Shown: piece after piece, positions 49,513 to 57,315 of the stretch
Layout: the number at the start of each line of letters is the position of its first letter
Position numbering within the stretch: the first letter of the stretch is position 1
Position numbers and translations under genes: made by a program
From: Streptomyces sp. R33
GTDB lineage: Bacteria; Actinomycetota; Actinomycetes; Streptomycetales; Streptomycetaceae
Assembly (NCBI RefSeq): GCF_041200175.1
Contig: NZ_CP165727.1
Coordinates: 5,087,501 to 5,151,500 of the forward strand
Direction of reading: 5' to 3'
Length of the DNA stretch: 64,000 nucleotides
Notes under the pieces: generated by a model
Told to the model about the DNA's origin: nothing
The model's database searches: none
What the model saw: only the letters and a program-made list of their open reading frames with translations

Positions 49513-51048
49513 ATGGGCGAGCGCGAACACGTACGAGTGGCAGTGATCGGGTCCGGGTTCGGCGGGCTGGGTGCGGCCGTACGGCTGCGGCGCGAGGGCA
49601 TCACGGACTTCGTCGTACTGGAACGGGCCGACTCCGTCGGCGGGACCTGGCGCGACAACAGCTATCCCGGGTGCGCCTGCGACGTCCCCTCCCACCTGTA
49701 CTCGTTCTCCTTCGCCCCCAACCCCGACTGGCCGCGGACCTTCTCCGGGCAGCCGGCCATCCGGGCGTACCTCGAACACGTCGCCGACACCTTCGGGCTG
49801 CGCCCCCACATCCGGCTGAACTCCGAGGTCCGGATGATGCGCTGGGACGCCGACGGGCTGAGGTGGGAGATCGAGACCGCGGCCGGGGAGCTCACCGCCG
49901 ATGTGGTCGTCTCCGCCACCGGGCCGCTGTCCGACCCGAAGATGCCCGAGGTCCCCGGGCTCGCCGAGTTCCCCGGCAAGGTCTTCCACTCCGCCCGCTG
50001 GGACCACGACTACGACCTGCGCGGCAAGCGCGTCGCCATGATCGGCACCGGCGCCTCGGCCATCCAGATCGTGCCGGCCATCGCGCCCGACGTGGAGCGG
50101 CTCACGCTGTTCCAGCGGACCCCGCCGTGGGTGATGCCGCGCACCGACCGGGCCATCAGCAGCGTGGAGCGCTGGCTGCACCGCCAGCTGCCGTTCACCC
50201 GGGCGGCCCGCCGCGGGCTGCTGTGGGGGATCCGGGAGCTCCAGGTCAGCGCGTTCACCAAGCGGCCGAACCAGCTCGGGCTCATCGAGTCGCTGGCCAA
50301 GGCCAACATGGCGCGCTCGATCAAGGACCCGGCGCTGCTGGCCAAGCTGACGCCCTCGTACCGGATCGGCTGCAAGCGGATCCTGCTCTCCAGCGAGTAC
50401 TACCCGGCGCTCGCCCGGCCGAACGTGGACCTGGTCGCCTCCGGGCTGAAGGAGATCCGCGGCAACACCCTGATCGCGGCCGACGGGACCGAGACCGAGG
50501 CCGACGCGATCGTCTTCGGCACCGGCTTCCACGTCACGGACATGCCGATCGCCGACCGGGTGGTGGGCGCGGACGGGCGGACCCTCGCGGACCACTGGAA
50601 GGACGGGATGCAGTCCCTGCGCGGGGCGACGGCGGCCGGCTTCCCGAACTGGATGACGATCATCGGGCCGAACACCGGGCTCGGGAACAGCTCGATGATC
50701 CTGATGATCGAGTCGCAGCTGAACTACATGGCGGACTACCTGCGCCAGCTCCACGTCCTGGGCGGGCAGGTCGCGCTCGCGGCCCGGCCCTCCGCCGTGA
50801 ACCAGTGGAACCGGCAGGTCCAGGCCCGCATGCAGCGCACGGTCTGGAACACCGGCGGCTGCACCAGCTGGTACCTGGACGCACAGGGGCGCAACACGAC
50901 GGTCTGGCCGGGCACCACCGGCGAGTTCCGCAAGGAGACGCGGAGCGTGGACCTCTCCGAGTACGAGGTCGTCCGCCTCCGCGAGGCCGAGCGCGAGCGG
51001 GTCCCGGCCCGGGCGGCGCAGGCCACCGCCGGGGAGGGCGCCGCATGA
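49513..51048 (+). CDS. Flavin-dependent (Baeyer-Villiger-type) monooxygenase
   Basis: FAD/NADPH enzyme of about 511 residues that inserts oxygen next to a ketone or oxidises a heteroatom. It has two dinucleotide motifs (VAVIGSGFGGLGAAVRL and VAMIGTGASAIQIVPAI) flanking FPGKVFHSARWDHDYD, which fits the FxGxxxHxxxW(P/D) Baeyer-Villiger fingerprint. SVGGTWRDNSYPGCACDVPS is also characteristic. ATG at 49513 (MGEREHVRVAV) or 49495 may be used. It is the first gene of a three-gene operon with ATGA coupling to a hydrolase. Ketone to ester, then ester hydrolysis, then alcohol oxidation is a coherent pathway, but the substrate is unknown. Confidence 0.92.
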   Translation: MGEREHVRVAVIGSGFGGLGAAVRLRREGITDFVVLERADSVGGTWRDNSYPGCACDVPSHLYSFSFAPNPDWPRTFSGQPAIRAYLEHVADTFGLRPHIRLNSEVRMMRWDADGLRWEIETAAGELTADVVVSATGPLSDPKMPEVPGLAEFPGKVFHSARWDHDYDLRGKRVAMIGTGASAIQIVPAIAPDVERLTLFQRTPPWVMPRTDRAISSVERWLHRQLPFTRAARRGLLWGIRELQVSAFTKRPNQLGLIESLAKANMARSIKDPALLAKLTPSYRIGCKRILLSSEYYPALARPNVDLVASGLKEIRGNTLIAADGTETEADAIVFGTGFHVTDMPIADRVVGADGRTLADHWKDGMQSLRGATAAGFPNWMTIIGPNTGLGNSSMILMIESQLNYMADYLRQLHVLGGQVALAARPSAVNQWNRQVQARMQRTVWNTGGCTSWYLDAQGRNTTVWPGTTGEFRKETRSVDLSEYEVVRLREAERERVPARAAQATAGEGAA

Positions 51049-51959
51049 GCCGCCCGCCGTACGTCACCTCCGGGCCGTACGCACCCCCCGCGGCCCGGCG
51101 GGAACGGATCGCGGTCTCCGCCGACGGGTCCCGGCTGCACGTGGAGGAGCACGGGGACGAGGGCGCGCCGGCCGTGGTGCTGGCGCACGGCTGGACCTGC
51201 TCGACCGCCTTCTGGGCCGCGCAGATCCGGGAGCTCTCCCGGGACCACCGGGTCATCGCCTACGACCAGCGCGGGCACGGGCGCAGCCCCGCCGCCACCC
51301 GCTACGACACCACCGCCCTCGCCGACGACCTGGTCGCCGTCATGGGGGCCACCCTGGTCCCGGGCGAGCGGGCGGTCGTCGCCGGACACTCCATGGGCGG
51401 CATGACGATCATGGCCGCCGCCGGCCGGCCGGAGTTCGCCGAGCACACCGCGGCCGCGCTGCTGTGCAGCACCGGCAGCGCCCGGCTGGTCGCGGAGGCG
51501 CTGGTCGTACCCCTGCGTCCCGGGCGCGTGCGGACCCGTATCACCGGTGCGGTACTCGGCGCGCGGGCCCCGCTCGGGCCCGTCACGCCGGTCGCCAAGC
51601 GGGTGCTGAAGTACGCCACCATGGGCCCCGGATCCGCGCCCGACAGGGTCGAGGCCTGCGCCCGTATCGTGCACGGCTGCCCGACCGGGGTCCGGTACGC
51701 CTGGTCGGAGGTGCTGGCCGGGCTGGACCTCGGGGCGAACCTGGCGGCGCTCACCGTGCCCACCGCCGTCATCGGCGGCAAGGACGACCGGCTCACCCCG
51801 ATCGTGCACGCCCGGGGGCTCGCCGCCGCGCTGCCGCACTGCGTGGGGCTGACCGAGCTGACCGGCATGGGACACATGACCCCGATCGAGGCCCCCGAGG
51901 CCGTCACGAACGCCGTGCGCGAGCTGAGCGCGCACTTCTTGAAGGAGGTCACGCAGTGA
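51045..51959 (+). CDS. Alpha/beta hydrolase
   Basis: Hydrolase of about 304 residues with a full catalytic triad: the nucleophile elbow VVAGHSMGGMTIM (Ser), IGGKDDRLTPI (Asp) and TGMGHMTPIEAP (His). The oxyanion strand is VVLAHGWTCS, and AYDQRGHGRSPA precedes the cap region. No signal peptide is seen. It starts at an ATGA overlap with the monooxygenase gene, and its stop overlaps the GTG of the SDR gene. Hydrolysis of the ester or lactone produced by the monooxygenase is the natural inference. Confidence 0.93.
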   Translation: MSRPPYVTSGPYAPPAARRERIAVSADGSRLHVEEHGDEGAPAVVLAHGWTCSTAFWAAQIRELSRDHRVIAYDQRGHGRSPAATRYDTTALADDLVAVMGATLVPGERAVVAGHSMGGMTIMAAAGRPEFAEHTAAALLCSTGSARLVAEALVVPLRPGRVRTRITGAVLGARAPLGPVTPVAKRVLKYATMGPGSAPDRVEACARIVHGCPTGVRYAWSEVLAGLDLGANLAALTVPTAVIGGKDDRLTPIVHARGLAAALPHCVGLTELTGMGHMTPIEAPEAVTNAVRELSAHFLKEVTQ

Positions 51960-52849
51960 GTGCGCACAGGAGTCTGGAAGGCCAGGTCGCCGTCGTCACC
52001 GGCGCCGCCCGCGGGGTCGGCGAGCTGCTCGCCCGCAAGCTGTCCGCACGCGGCGCGAAGGTGGCGCTGGTGGGCCTGGAGCCGGAGGCCCTCAAGGAGG
52101 TCTCCGAACGGCTGCACACCGACAGCGACCACTGGCACGCCGACGTCACCGACCACGAGGCCATGGCCCGGGTCGCGCAGGAGGTCAAGGAACGCTTCGG
52201 CAAGGTCGACCTCGTCGTCGCCAACGCGGGCGTGGCCTCCGGCGGGCCGTTCGCCGACTCCGACCCCGACGCCTGGCGCCGGGTGATCGAGGTCAACCTG
52301 ATCGGCGGGGCCGTCACCGCCCGCGCCTTCCTCCCCGTACTCACCGAGAGCCGCGGCTACTTCCTGCAGATCGCCTCGCTCGCCGCGATCACGCCGGCGC
52401 CGATGATGACGGCGTACTGCGCCTCCAAGTCCGGCGTCGAGGCCTTCGCGCACTGCCTGCGCGCCGAAGTCGGCCACAAGGGCGTCAAGGTGGGCGTCGG
52501 CTACCTCTCCTGGACCGACACCGACATGGTGCGCGGCGCCGACCAGGACGAGGTCATGCGGGAACTGCGCCAGCGGCTGCCCTGGCCGTCGAACCGCACC
52601 TACCCGCTGGGCCCGGCCGTGGACCGGATCGTGGCCGGCATCGAACGGCGCTCACCGCACGTGTACGCGCAGTGGTGGCTGCGCGGGATGCAGGGCGTGC
52701 GCGGCTACCTGCCCGGGATCATCGCGACCGTCGGGCAGCGGGAGATGAAGCGCTTCGAGCCCAGGCTGACGAGTGTCTCCAGGGGACTTGTGGGGGCCGG
52801 AGGGGCCGCCGACGAGAAGGAGCGCGCGCAGGGCACCGGGCGGCATTGA
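51956..52849 (+). CDS. Short-chain dehydrogenase/reductase
   Basis: NAD(P)-dependent oxidoreductase of about 297 residues. The cofactor loop is VAVVTGAARGVGELLARKL, LVVANAGVASGGPF is the NAG motif, and the catalytic Ser-Tyr-Lys appear as QIASLAAI and TAYCASKSG. The C-terminal part is longer than in a minimal SDR and contains aromatic residues (YAQWWLRGMQGVRGYLPG) that may shape a hydrophobic pocket or touch the membrane. The GTG at 51956 has AAGGAGGT seven bases upstream. It is the last gene of the MerR-linked operon. Confidence 0.92.
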   Translation: MSAHRSLEGQVAVVTGAARGVGELLARKLSARGAKVALVGLEPEALKEVSERLHTDSDHWHADVTDHEAMARVAQEVKERFGKVDLVVANAGVASGGPFADSDPDAWRRVIEVNLIGGAVTARAFLPVLTESRGYFLQIASLAAITPAPMMTAYCASKSGVEAFAHCLRAEVGHKGVKVGVGYLSWTDTDMVRGADQDEVMRELRQRLPWPSNRTYPLGPAVDRIVAGIERRSPHVYAQWWLRGMQGVRGYLPGIIATVGQREMKRFEPRLTSVSRGLVGAGGAADEKERAQGTGRH

Positions 52850-52925
52850 TCGAAATGCGAGCTTTGTCCGCTCGTGCAAATCTGGTCGAGGCCCAGTCCC
52901 CTACACCCCACCAGGAGTGAACAGC

Positions 52926-53099
52926 ATGGGCATCAAGGACCAGTTCCAGGACAAGGCGAAAGAGCTCCAGGACAAGGCCAGGACGGCCGGGAGGGGCGCG
53001 AAGGACGAGGCGTCCGAGCGCGGTGCGCACACCCCCGAGCCGGCCAAGAAGAAGAAGGAAAAGGTCCACGACGAGCTCGACGACAACTGGGACTTCTGA
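52926..53099 (+). CDS. Small hydrophilic protein, CsbD-like in composition
   Basis: Very polar product of 57 residues, rich in Lys, Asp, Glu and Ala (MGIKDQFQDKAKELQDKART, then GAKDEASERGA and a KKKKEK stretch). It is probably helical or disordered, and composition and opening resemble CsbD/stress-type or late-embryogenesis-like small proteins; that comparison is loose. AGGAG precedes the ATG by eight bases. A strong hairpin follows its stop. The 76-base gap after the SDR gene may hold its own promoter. Confidence 0.72.
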   Translation: MGIKDQFQDKAKELQDKARTAGRGAKDEASERGAHTPEPAKKKKEKVHDELDDNWDF

Positions 53100-53120
53100 C
53101 GCCCGGAGTTCGTGGCAGAA

Positions 53121-53155
53121 GGGGCGCGGTCCGTGCACTGCACGGACCGCGCCCC
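53121..53155. terminator. Bidirectional terminator hairpin
   Basis: Perfect 15-base stem (GGGGCGCGGTCCGTG and its complement) with a five-base loop, between the convergent small-protein gene and the tricorn gene. It can serve both transcripts. Confidence 0.92.
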
Positions 53156-53165
53156 TTCCCCGTGC

Positions 53166-56100
53166 CTACGGCCTGGGCGGGAGCTTCGGACGCCGCAGGT
53201 CCGGTACGTCCGCGTAGCCGGGCGGCACCGCCGCCGGCTCCTGCTCCAGCAGCTCCAGCGCCACGTACACGGCGTCGTCCAGCTGCGCGTGCCGCCCCTC
53301 CGCCCAGTCGAGCGGGGTGCGCAGGATCGCGAGGTCCGGCTCCACGCCGTGGTTCTCCACCGACCACCCGTACTCCGGGAACCAGGCGGCGTTCATCGGC
53401 ACCGTGATGACCGTGCCGTCGCCCAGGGTGTGCCGGCCGGTCATGCCGACCACCCCGCCCCAGGTGCGCTGGCCGACCACCGGGCCGAGCCCGAGCAGTT
53501 TGAACGCGGCCGTGATCATGTCGCCGTCCGAGGAGGTCGCCTCGTCGGCCAGCGCCACGATCGGACCGCGGGGCGCGTTGGAGGCGTACGACACCGGCTG
53601 GGCGCCCCGCGTCAGGTCCCAGCCGAGGATCGAGCGGGTCAGCTTCTCCACCACCAGCTCGCTGATGTGCCCGCCCGCGTTGCCGCGTACGTCCACGATC
53701 AGCGCGGGCCGGGACATCTCCATCCGCAGGTCGCGGTTGAACTGCGCCCAGCCCGAGCCGCCCATGTCGGGGATGTGCAGGTAGCCGCACTTGCCGCCGC
53801 TGACCTCGCGGACCACCGCGCGTCGCTTGGAGACCCAGTCCTGGTAGCGCAGCGGCCGCTCGTCGATCAGCGGCACGATCGCCACCCGCCGGGCCCGGCC
53901 CTCGCCTTCGGCGGGCTTGAAGGTCAGCTCGACCGTGGTGCCCCCGGCCGCCGAGAGCAGCGGATAGGGCCCGGTCACCGGGTCCACCGGCCGGCCGTCG
54001 ACATGGGTGAGCACGGCACCCTCCCGGATGCCGGTGCCGGCGAGCGGGGAGCGGGCCTTGGAGTCGGAGGACTCGCCCGGCAGGACCCGCGCGAGCACCC
54101 AGCCCTCCTCGCGGGGCACGAGGTTGGCGCCGAGCAGCCCGATGGGCCGCTGGTAGTGCGGCGGGCCTTCGTTGCGGCGCGCCGGGGAGACGTACGCGTG
54201 CGAGGTGCCGAGCTCGCCGAGCACCTCGCGCAGCAGGTCCGCGAACTCGTCGGGCGAGGCGACCCGTTCGACCAGGGGGCGGTACTGGCGCAGCACCCCG
54301 TCCCAGTCGATGTTGCACATGCCCGGCTCCCAGAAGTACGCGCGGATCAGCCGCCCGGCCTCCTCGAAGGCCTGGCGCCACTCGGCCGCCGGGTCCACCT
54401 CGTGCAGGATGCGCCGCAGGTCCAGGTAGACGGTGGAGTCGCTGTCGCCGGACTCGGTCGCCGGGACCGCGCGCAGGTCCCCGTCCTCGTTGACGACGAG
54501 CCGGGTACCGTCGCCGCTGACCGCGAACCAGTCCAGCCCGGAGGCCAGTTCGGACTTCCGCGCCTTCGTGATGTCGAAGTACTCCAGCGTCGGCTTGCCG
54601 CTGACGTCGGCCGGGTTGGCGAACGTCTCGCCGAGCGCGCCGGAGATCGGCCAGCGCAGCCACACCAGTCCGCCGCCGTGCACCGGGTACAGGGCCGAGT
54701 ACTTCGACGCCGTCACCGGGAACGGGGTGACGCGGCTCTCCAGCCCCTCCACCTCCACCATGACCGCGCCGTCGCCCTCGGCGGCCTCGGCGGCCTCGCC
54801 CTCGCCGGGGTCGAGTCCGCCCGCCGCGGGGCGCCCGTCGGGGGTGAACGCGAACGGCGACGGGGTCGCCGAGGACAGCGGCACCAGGTACGGACGGCAG
54901 CCCAGCGGGAACGACAGGTCGCCGGTGTGCACGTCGTACACCGGGTCGAAACCGCGCCAGGACAGGAAGGCCAGGTAGCGGCCGTCGCGGGTGAACACCG
55001 GATGGTCGTCCTCGAAGCGCCCGTTGGTGACGTCCACGATCGCGCGCGGGCCCGGGCCGGAGATCCGGGCCATCTTGATCTGGCGCAGCGAGCGCCCGAT
55101 GCCCGGGTGCGACCAGGTCAGCCAGGCGCCGTCGGGCGAGAACGCCAGGTCGGTGACGGGCCCGTTGATGGACCGGATCAGCTCGGTCACCTCACCGTTG
55201 GACTCCTCGCTCGCGTCGATGAGCAGCAGCCGCCCGTCGTTGGAGGAGATGGCGAGCCGCTCCCCGTCCGGATCGGAGAGCAGTTCCAGTACGCGGCCCA
55301 GCTCGCCGGAGGCCAGCCGGCGCGGCTCACGGTCCCCGGAGGCCCGCGGGAGGTAGGCGATCTCGATCGCGTCCTCGCCCTCCGCGTCCGTCACGTACGC
55401 GACCTGCCCGCTGCTGCCGAGCATCTCCGGCAGCCGCACCCGCACGCCCGGGGTGTCGGCGATGGTCCGGGCGGGTCCGTCGCGGTGGGTGAGCCAGTAC
55501 AGGCTGCCGCGGATGACGACCGCACTGGCCCGGCCGGTGGCGTCGACGGAAAGCGAGTCGACGTGGCTGGCGGCCGGGACCTGGTACGTACGGCGGCCCG
55601 CGCGGGGCCCCCCGAGGCGGACGTCGAGCCTGCGCGGGGCGGCGCCGGGGGACAGCGAGTCGACGAGCCAGAGGTCCCCGGCGCACTGGTAGACGACCCG
55701 GGAGCCGTCGCTGGAGGCGTGCCGGGCGTAGAACTCCTCGTGGTCGGTGTGCCGGCGCAGGTCGGTGCCGTCGGGCAGGCAGGAGTACAGGTTGCCGATG
55801 CCCTCGTGGTCGGAGAGGAAGGCGATCCGGCCGTCCACGAACATCGGGGCGTCGAGGTGGCCCTCGATGTCCTCCAGGAGCTGTTTGCCGTGCAGCCACA
55901 GCCGGCCGGTGGCGCCGCCGCGGTAGCGCTTCCAGGCGGCGGGTTCGTGCGGGGGCTTGCCGGTCAGCAGCAGGGTGCGCCGCTCTCCTCCCGGCTCGTC
56001 GTGGACGGCGATGTCGGAGACGGGACCCCAGGGGAGCCTGCCGCCGGGCGAGCCGTCGGTCGGCAGGCTGTAGGCCCAGGCGTAGTAGGAGAAGGGCTGG

Positions 56101-56456
56101 CCGTGCGAGGACACGGCGAGGATGTCGCTGTGGCCGTCCTTGTCGGGCGGGGTCCAGCCGCAGACACGCGTGTCGGTGGCGCCCCAGTAGCTGAGCCGGC
56201 GGGCCGGGCCGCCGTCCACCGGGGCGAGGTGGACCTCGGGGTCGAGGCTGCGCCACGTGGTGAAGGCGATGTGGCGTCCGTCGGGGGAGAAGCGGGGGTG
56301 GCCGACCCTGGTCCGGTCGACGGTGATCCGCCAGGCCCGGCCCGGGGTTACGCCTTCGGGGACCAGCGGGGCGACCCAGAGGTCGTCCTCGGTGGCGAAG
56401 CACAGCAGATCGTCGTGGAGGTGCGGGAAGCGGAGGTACGCGCCGTCGTGACTCAC
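53166..56456 (-). CDS. Tricorn protease homologue (S41 family)
   Basis: Giant cytosolic serine protease of 1,096 residues that in Thermoplasma forms hexamers and cuts peptides released by the proteasome. Streptomyces has both proteasome and tricorn homologues. About residues 1-660 show propeller-like repeats (RFSPDGRHIAFTTW, FTRDGRYLAFLSWRGF, FTPDGRPAAGG). A PDZ-like part (LVPREEGWVLARVLPGESS) precedes the C-terminal S41 domain. Catalytic elements fit: TSHAY supplies His, VDVRGNAGGH the oxyanion region and TSSDGDMITA the nucleophile Ser976. The start ATG at 56456 gives MSHDGAYLRFPHLHDD, standard for the family. It ends at a shared terminator. Confidence 0.93.
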   Translation of the reverse strand: MSHDGAYLRFPHLHDDLLCFATEDDLWVAPLVPEGVTPGRAWRITVDRTRVGHPRFSPDGRHIAFTTWRSLDPEVHLAPVDGGPARRLSYWGATDTRVCGWTPPDKDGHSDILAVSSHGQPFSYYAWAYSLPTDGSPGGRLPWGPVSDIAVHDEPGGERRTLLLTGKPPHEPAAWKRYRGGATGRLWLHGKQLLEDIEGHLDAPMFVDGRIAFLSDHEGIGNLYSCLPDGTDLRRHTDHEEFYARHASSDGSRVVYQCAGDLWLVDSLSPGAAPRRLDVRLGGPRAGRRTYQVPAASHVDSLSVDATGRASAVVIRGSLYWLTHRDGPARTIADTPGVRVRLPEMLGSSGQVAYVTDAEGEDAIEIAYLPRASGDREPRRLASGELGRVLELLSDPDGERLAISSNDGRLLLIDASEESNGEVTELIRSINGPVTDLAFSPDGAWLTWSHPGIGRSLRQIKMARISGPGPRAIVDVTNGRFEDDHPVFTRDGRYLAFLSWRGFDPVYDVHTGDLSFPLGCRPYLVPLSSATPSPFAFTPDGRPAAGGLDPGEGEAAEAAEGDGAVMVEVEGLESRVTPFPVTASKYSALYPVHGGGLVWLRWPISGALGETFANPADVSGKPTLEYFDITKARKSELASGLDWFAVSGDGTRLVVNEDGDLRAVPATESGDSDSTVYLDLRRILHEVDPAAEWRQAFEEAGRLIRAYFWEPGMCNIDWDGVLRQYRPLVERVASPDEFADLLREVLGELGTSHAYVSPARRNEGPPHYQRPIGLLGANLVPREEGWVLARVLPGESSDSKARSPLAGTGIREGAVLTHVDGRPVDPVTGPYPLLSAAGGTTVELTFKPAEGEGRARRVAIVPLIDERPLRYQDWVSKRRAVVREVSGGKCGYLHIPDMGGSGWAQFNRDLRMEMSRPALIVDVRGNAGGHISELVVEKLTRSILGWDLTRGAQPVSYASNAPRGPIVALADEATSSDGDMITAAFKLLGLGPVVGQRTWGGVVGMTGRHTLGDGTVITVPMNAAWFPEYGWSVENHGVEPDLAILRTPLDWAEGRHAQLDDAVYVALELLEQEPAAVPPGYADVPDLRRPKLPPRP

Positions 56457-56523
56457 CCCACAATGCTTTCCGCGCCGAGGGGGCCTGGCAACTCGTACAG
56501 GTGATCCATGCCACTCACCTCAT

Positions 56524-56589
56524 CGAAACGGAACGGTTTCGTTTCGTTCGCGGCCGGGGTATCGTCATCGGTGTACGAAACAGTTTCGT
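56524..56589 (+). promoter_or_regulatory. Two TetR-type operators in the regulator promoter
   Basis: CGAAAC-N6-GTTTCG (56524-56541) and ACGAAA-N3-TTTCGT (56575-56589) share the CGAAA/TTTCG half site. TATCGT at 56560-56565 is a likely -10 between them. Binding of the TetR protein here would give autoregulation. Confidence 0.65.
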
Positions 56590-56609
56590 TCGGAAGGGAG
56601 GTGCCGGAG

Positions 56610-57200
56610 ATGTCCGAAGAAGTCTCGTCGCGGCGCAGCCGGATCACCCCCGAGCGGGAAGCCGAACTCCACGAGGCGGTCCTCGACCTCCTCCGCGAGG
56701 TCGGCTACGAGGCGCTGACCATGGATGCGGTCGCCGCCCGTACGAAGTCCAGCAAGGCCACCCTCTACCGCCAGTGGGGGAGCAAGCCCGAGCTGGTCGC
56801 CAAGGCGCTGCGCTGCACCCAGCCGGCCTCCCTCCGGGAGATCGACACGGGCTCGCTGCGCGGCGACCTCCACCGCATGGTCGAGCTCTCCGACAACGCG
56901 CAGATGGCGAAGGACACCGCGCTCCTGCGGGGGCTCGCCCACGCCGTCCACACGAGTCCAGAACTCCACCAGGCGTTGCGCAGGCTGCTCATGGAGCCGG
57001 AGATCTCCGGCCTCGACGAGATCCTGCAGCGGGCCGTGGACCGGGGCGAGGTCGCCCCGGACTGCCCCGCGATCCGTTTCGTGCCGCACATGCTGATCGG
57101 CGCCTTCATCGCGTTGCCGCTGATGGAGGACCGATCGGTGGACCAGGCGTTCCTCGCCGACTTCATCGACTCCGTGGTCTTCCCCGCCCTCGGAGTCTGA
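56610..57200 (+). CDS. TetR family transcriptional repressor
   Basis: Regulator of about 196 residues with an N-terminal helix-turn-helix: REAELHEAVLDLLREVGYEA, then LTMDAVAARTKSSKATLYRQW, the standard TetR recognition pattern. The ligand domain (from about residue 75) has the TetR_C shape seen in regulators of exporters. ATG at 56610 follows GGGAGG. A longer reading from 56508 is unlikely because it would cover the operator sites. Two palindromes just upstream suggest autoregulation, and the MMPL exporter gene 115 bases downstream is its probable target. Confidence 0.92.
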   Translation: MSEEVSSRRSRITPEREAELHEAVLDLLREVGYEALTMDAVAARTKSSKATLYRQWGSKPELVAKALRCTQPASLREIDTGSLRGDLHRMVELSDNAQMAKDTALLRGLAHAVHTSPELHQALRRLLMEPEISGLDEILQRAVDRGEVAPDCPAIRFVPHMLIGAFIALPLMEDRSVDQAFLADFIDSVVFPALGV

Positions 57201-57315
57201 GTCCGCCCGCACACCTCCTGCTGCTCCTGACACGCCGCTCTCGTCGTCGGGCCGGCTTTCCACGCCCTGATCCATCCCGGATCCATCCCACGACCTGAAC
57301 GGGAGAACCGCCTCC

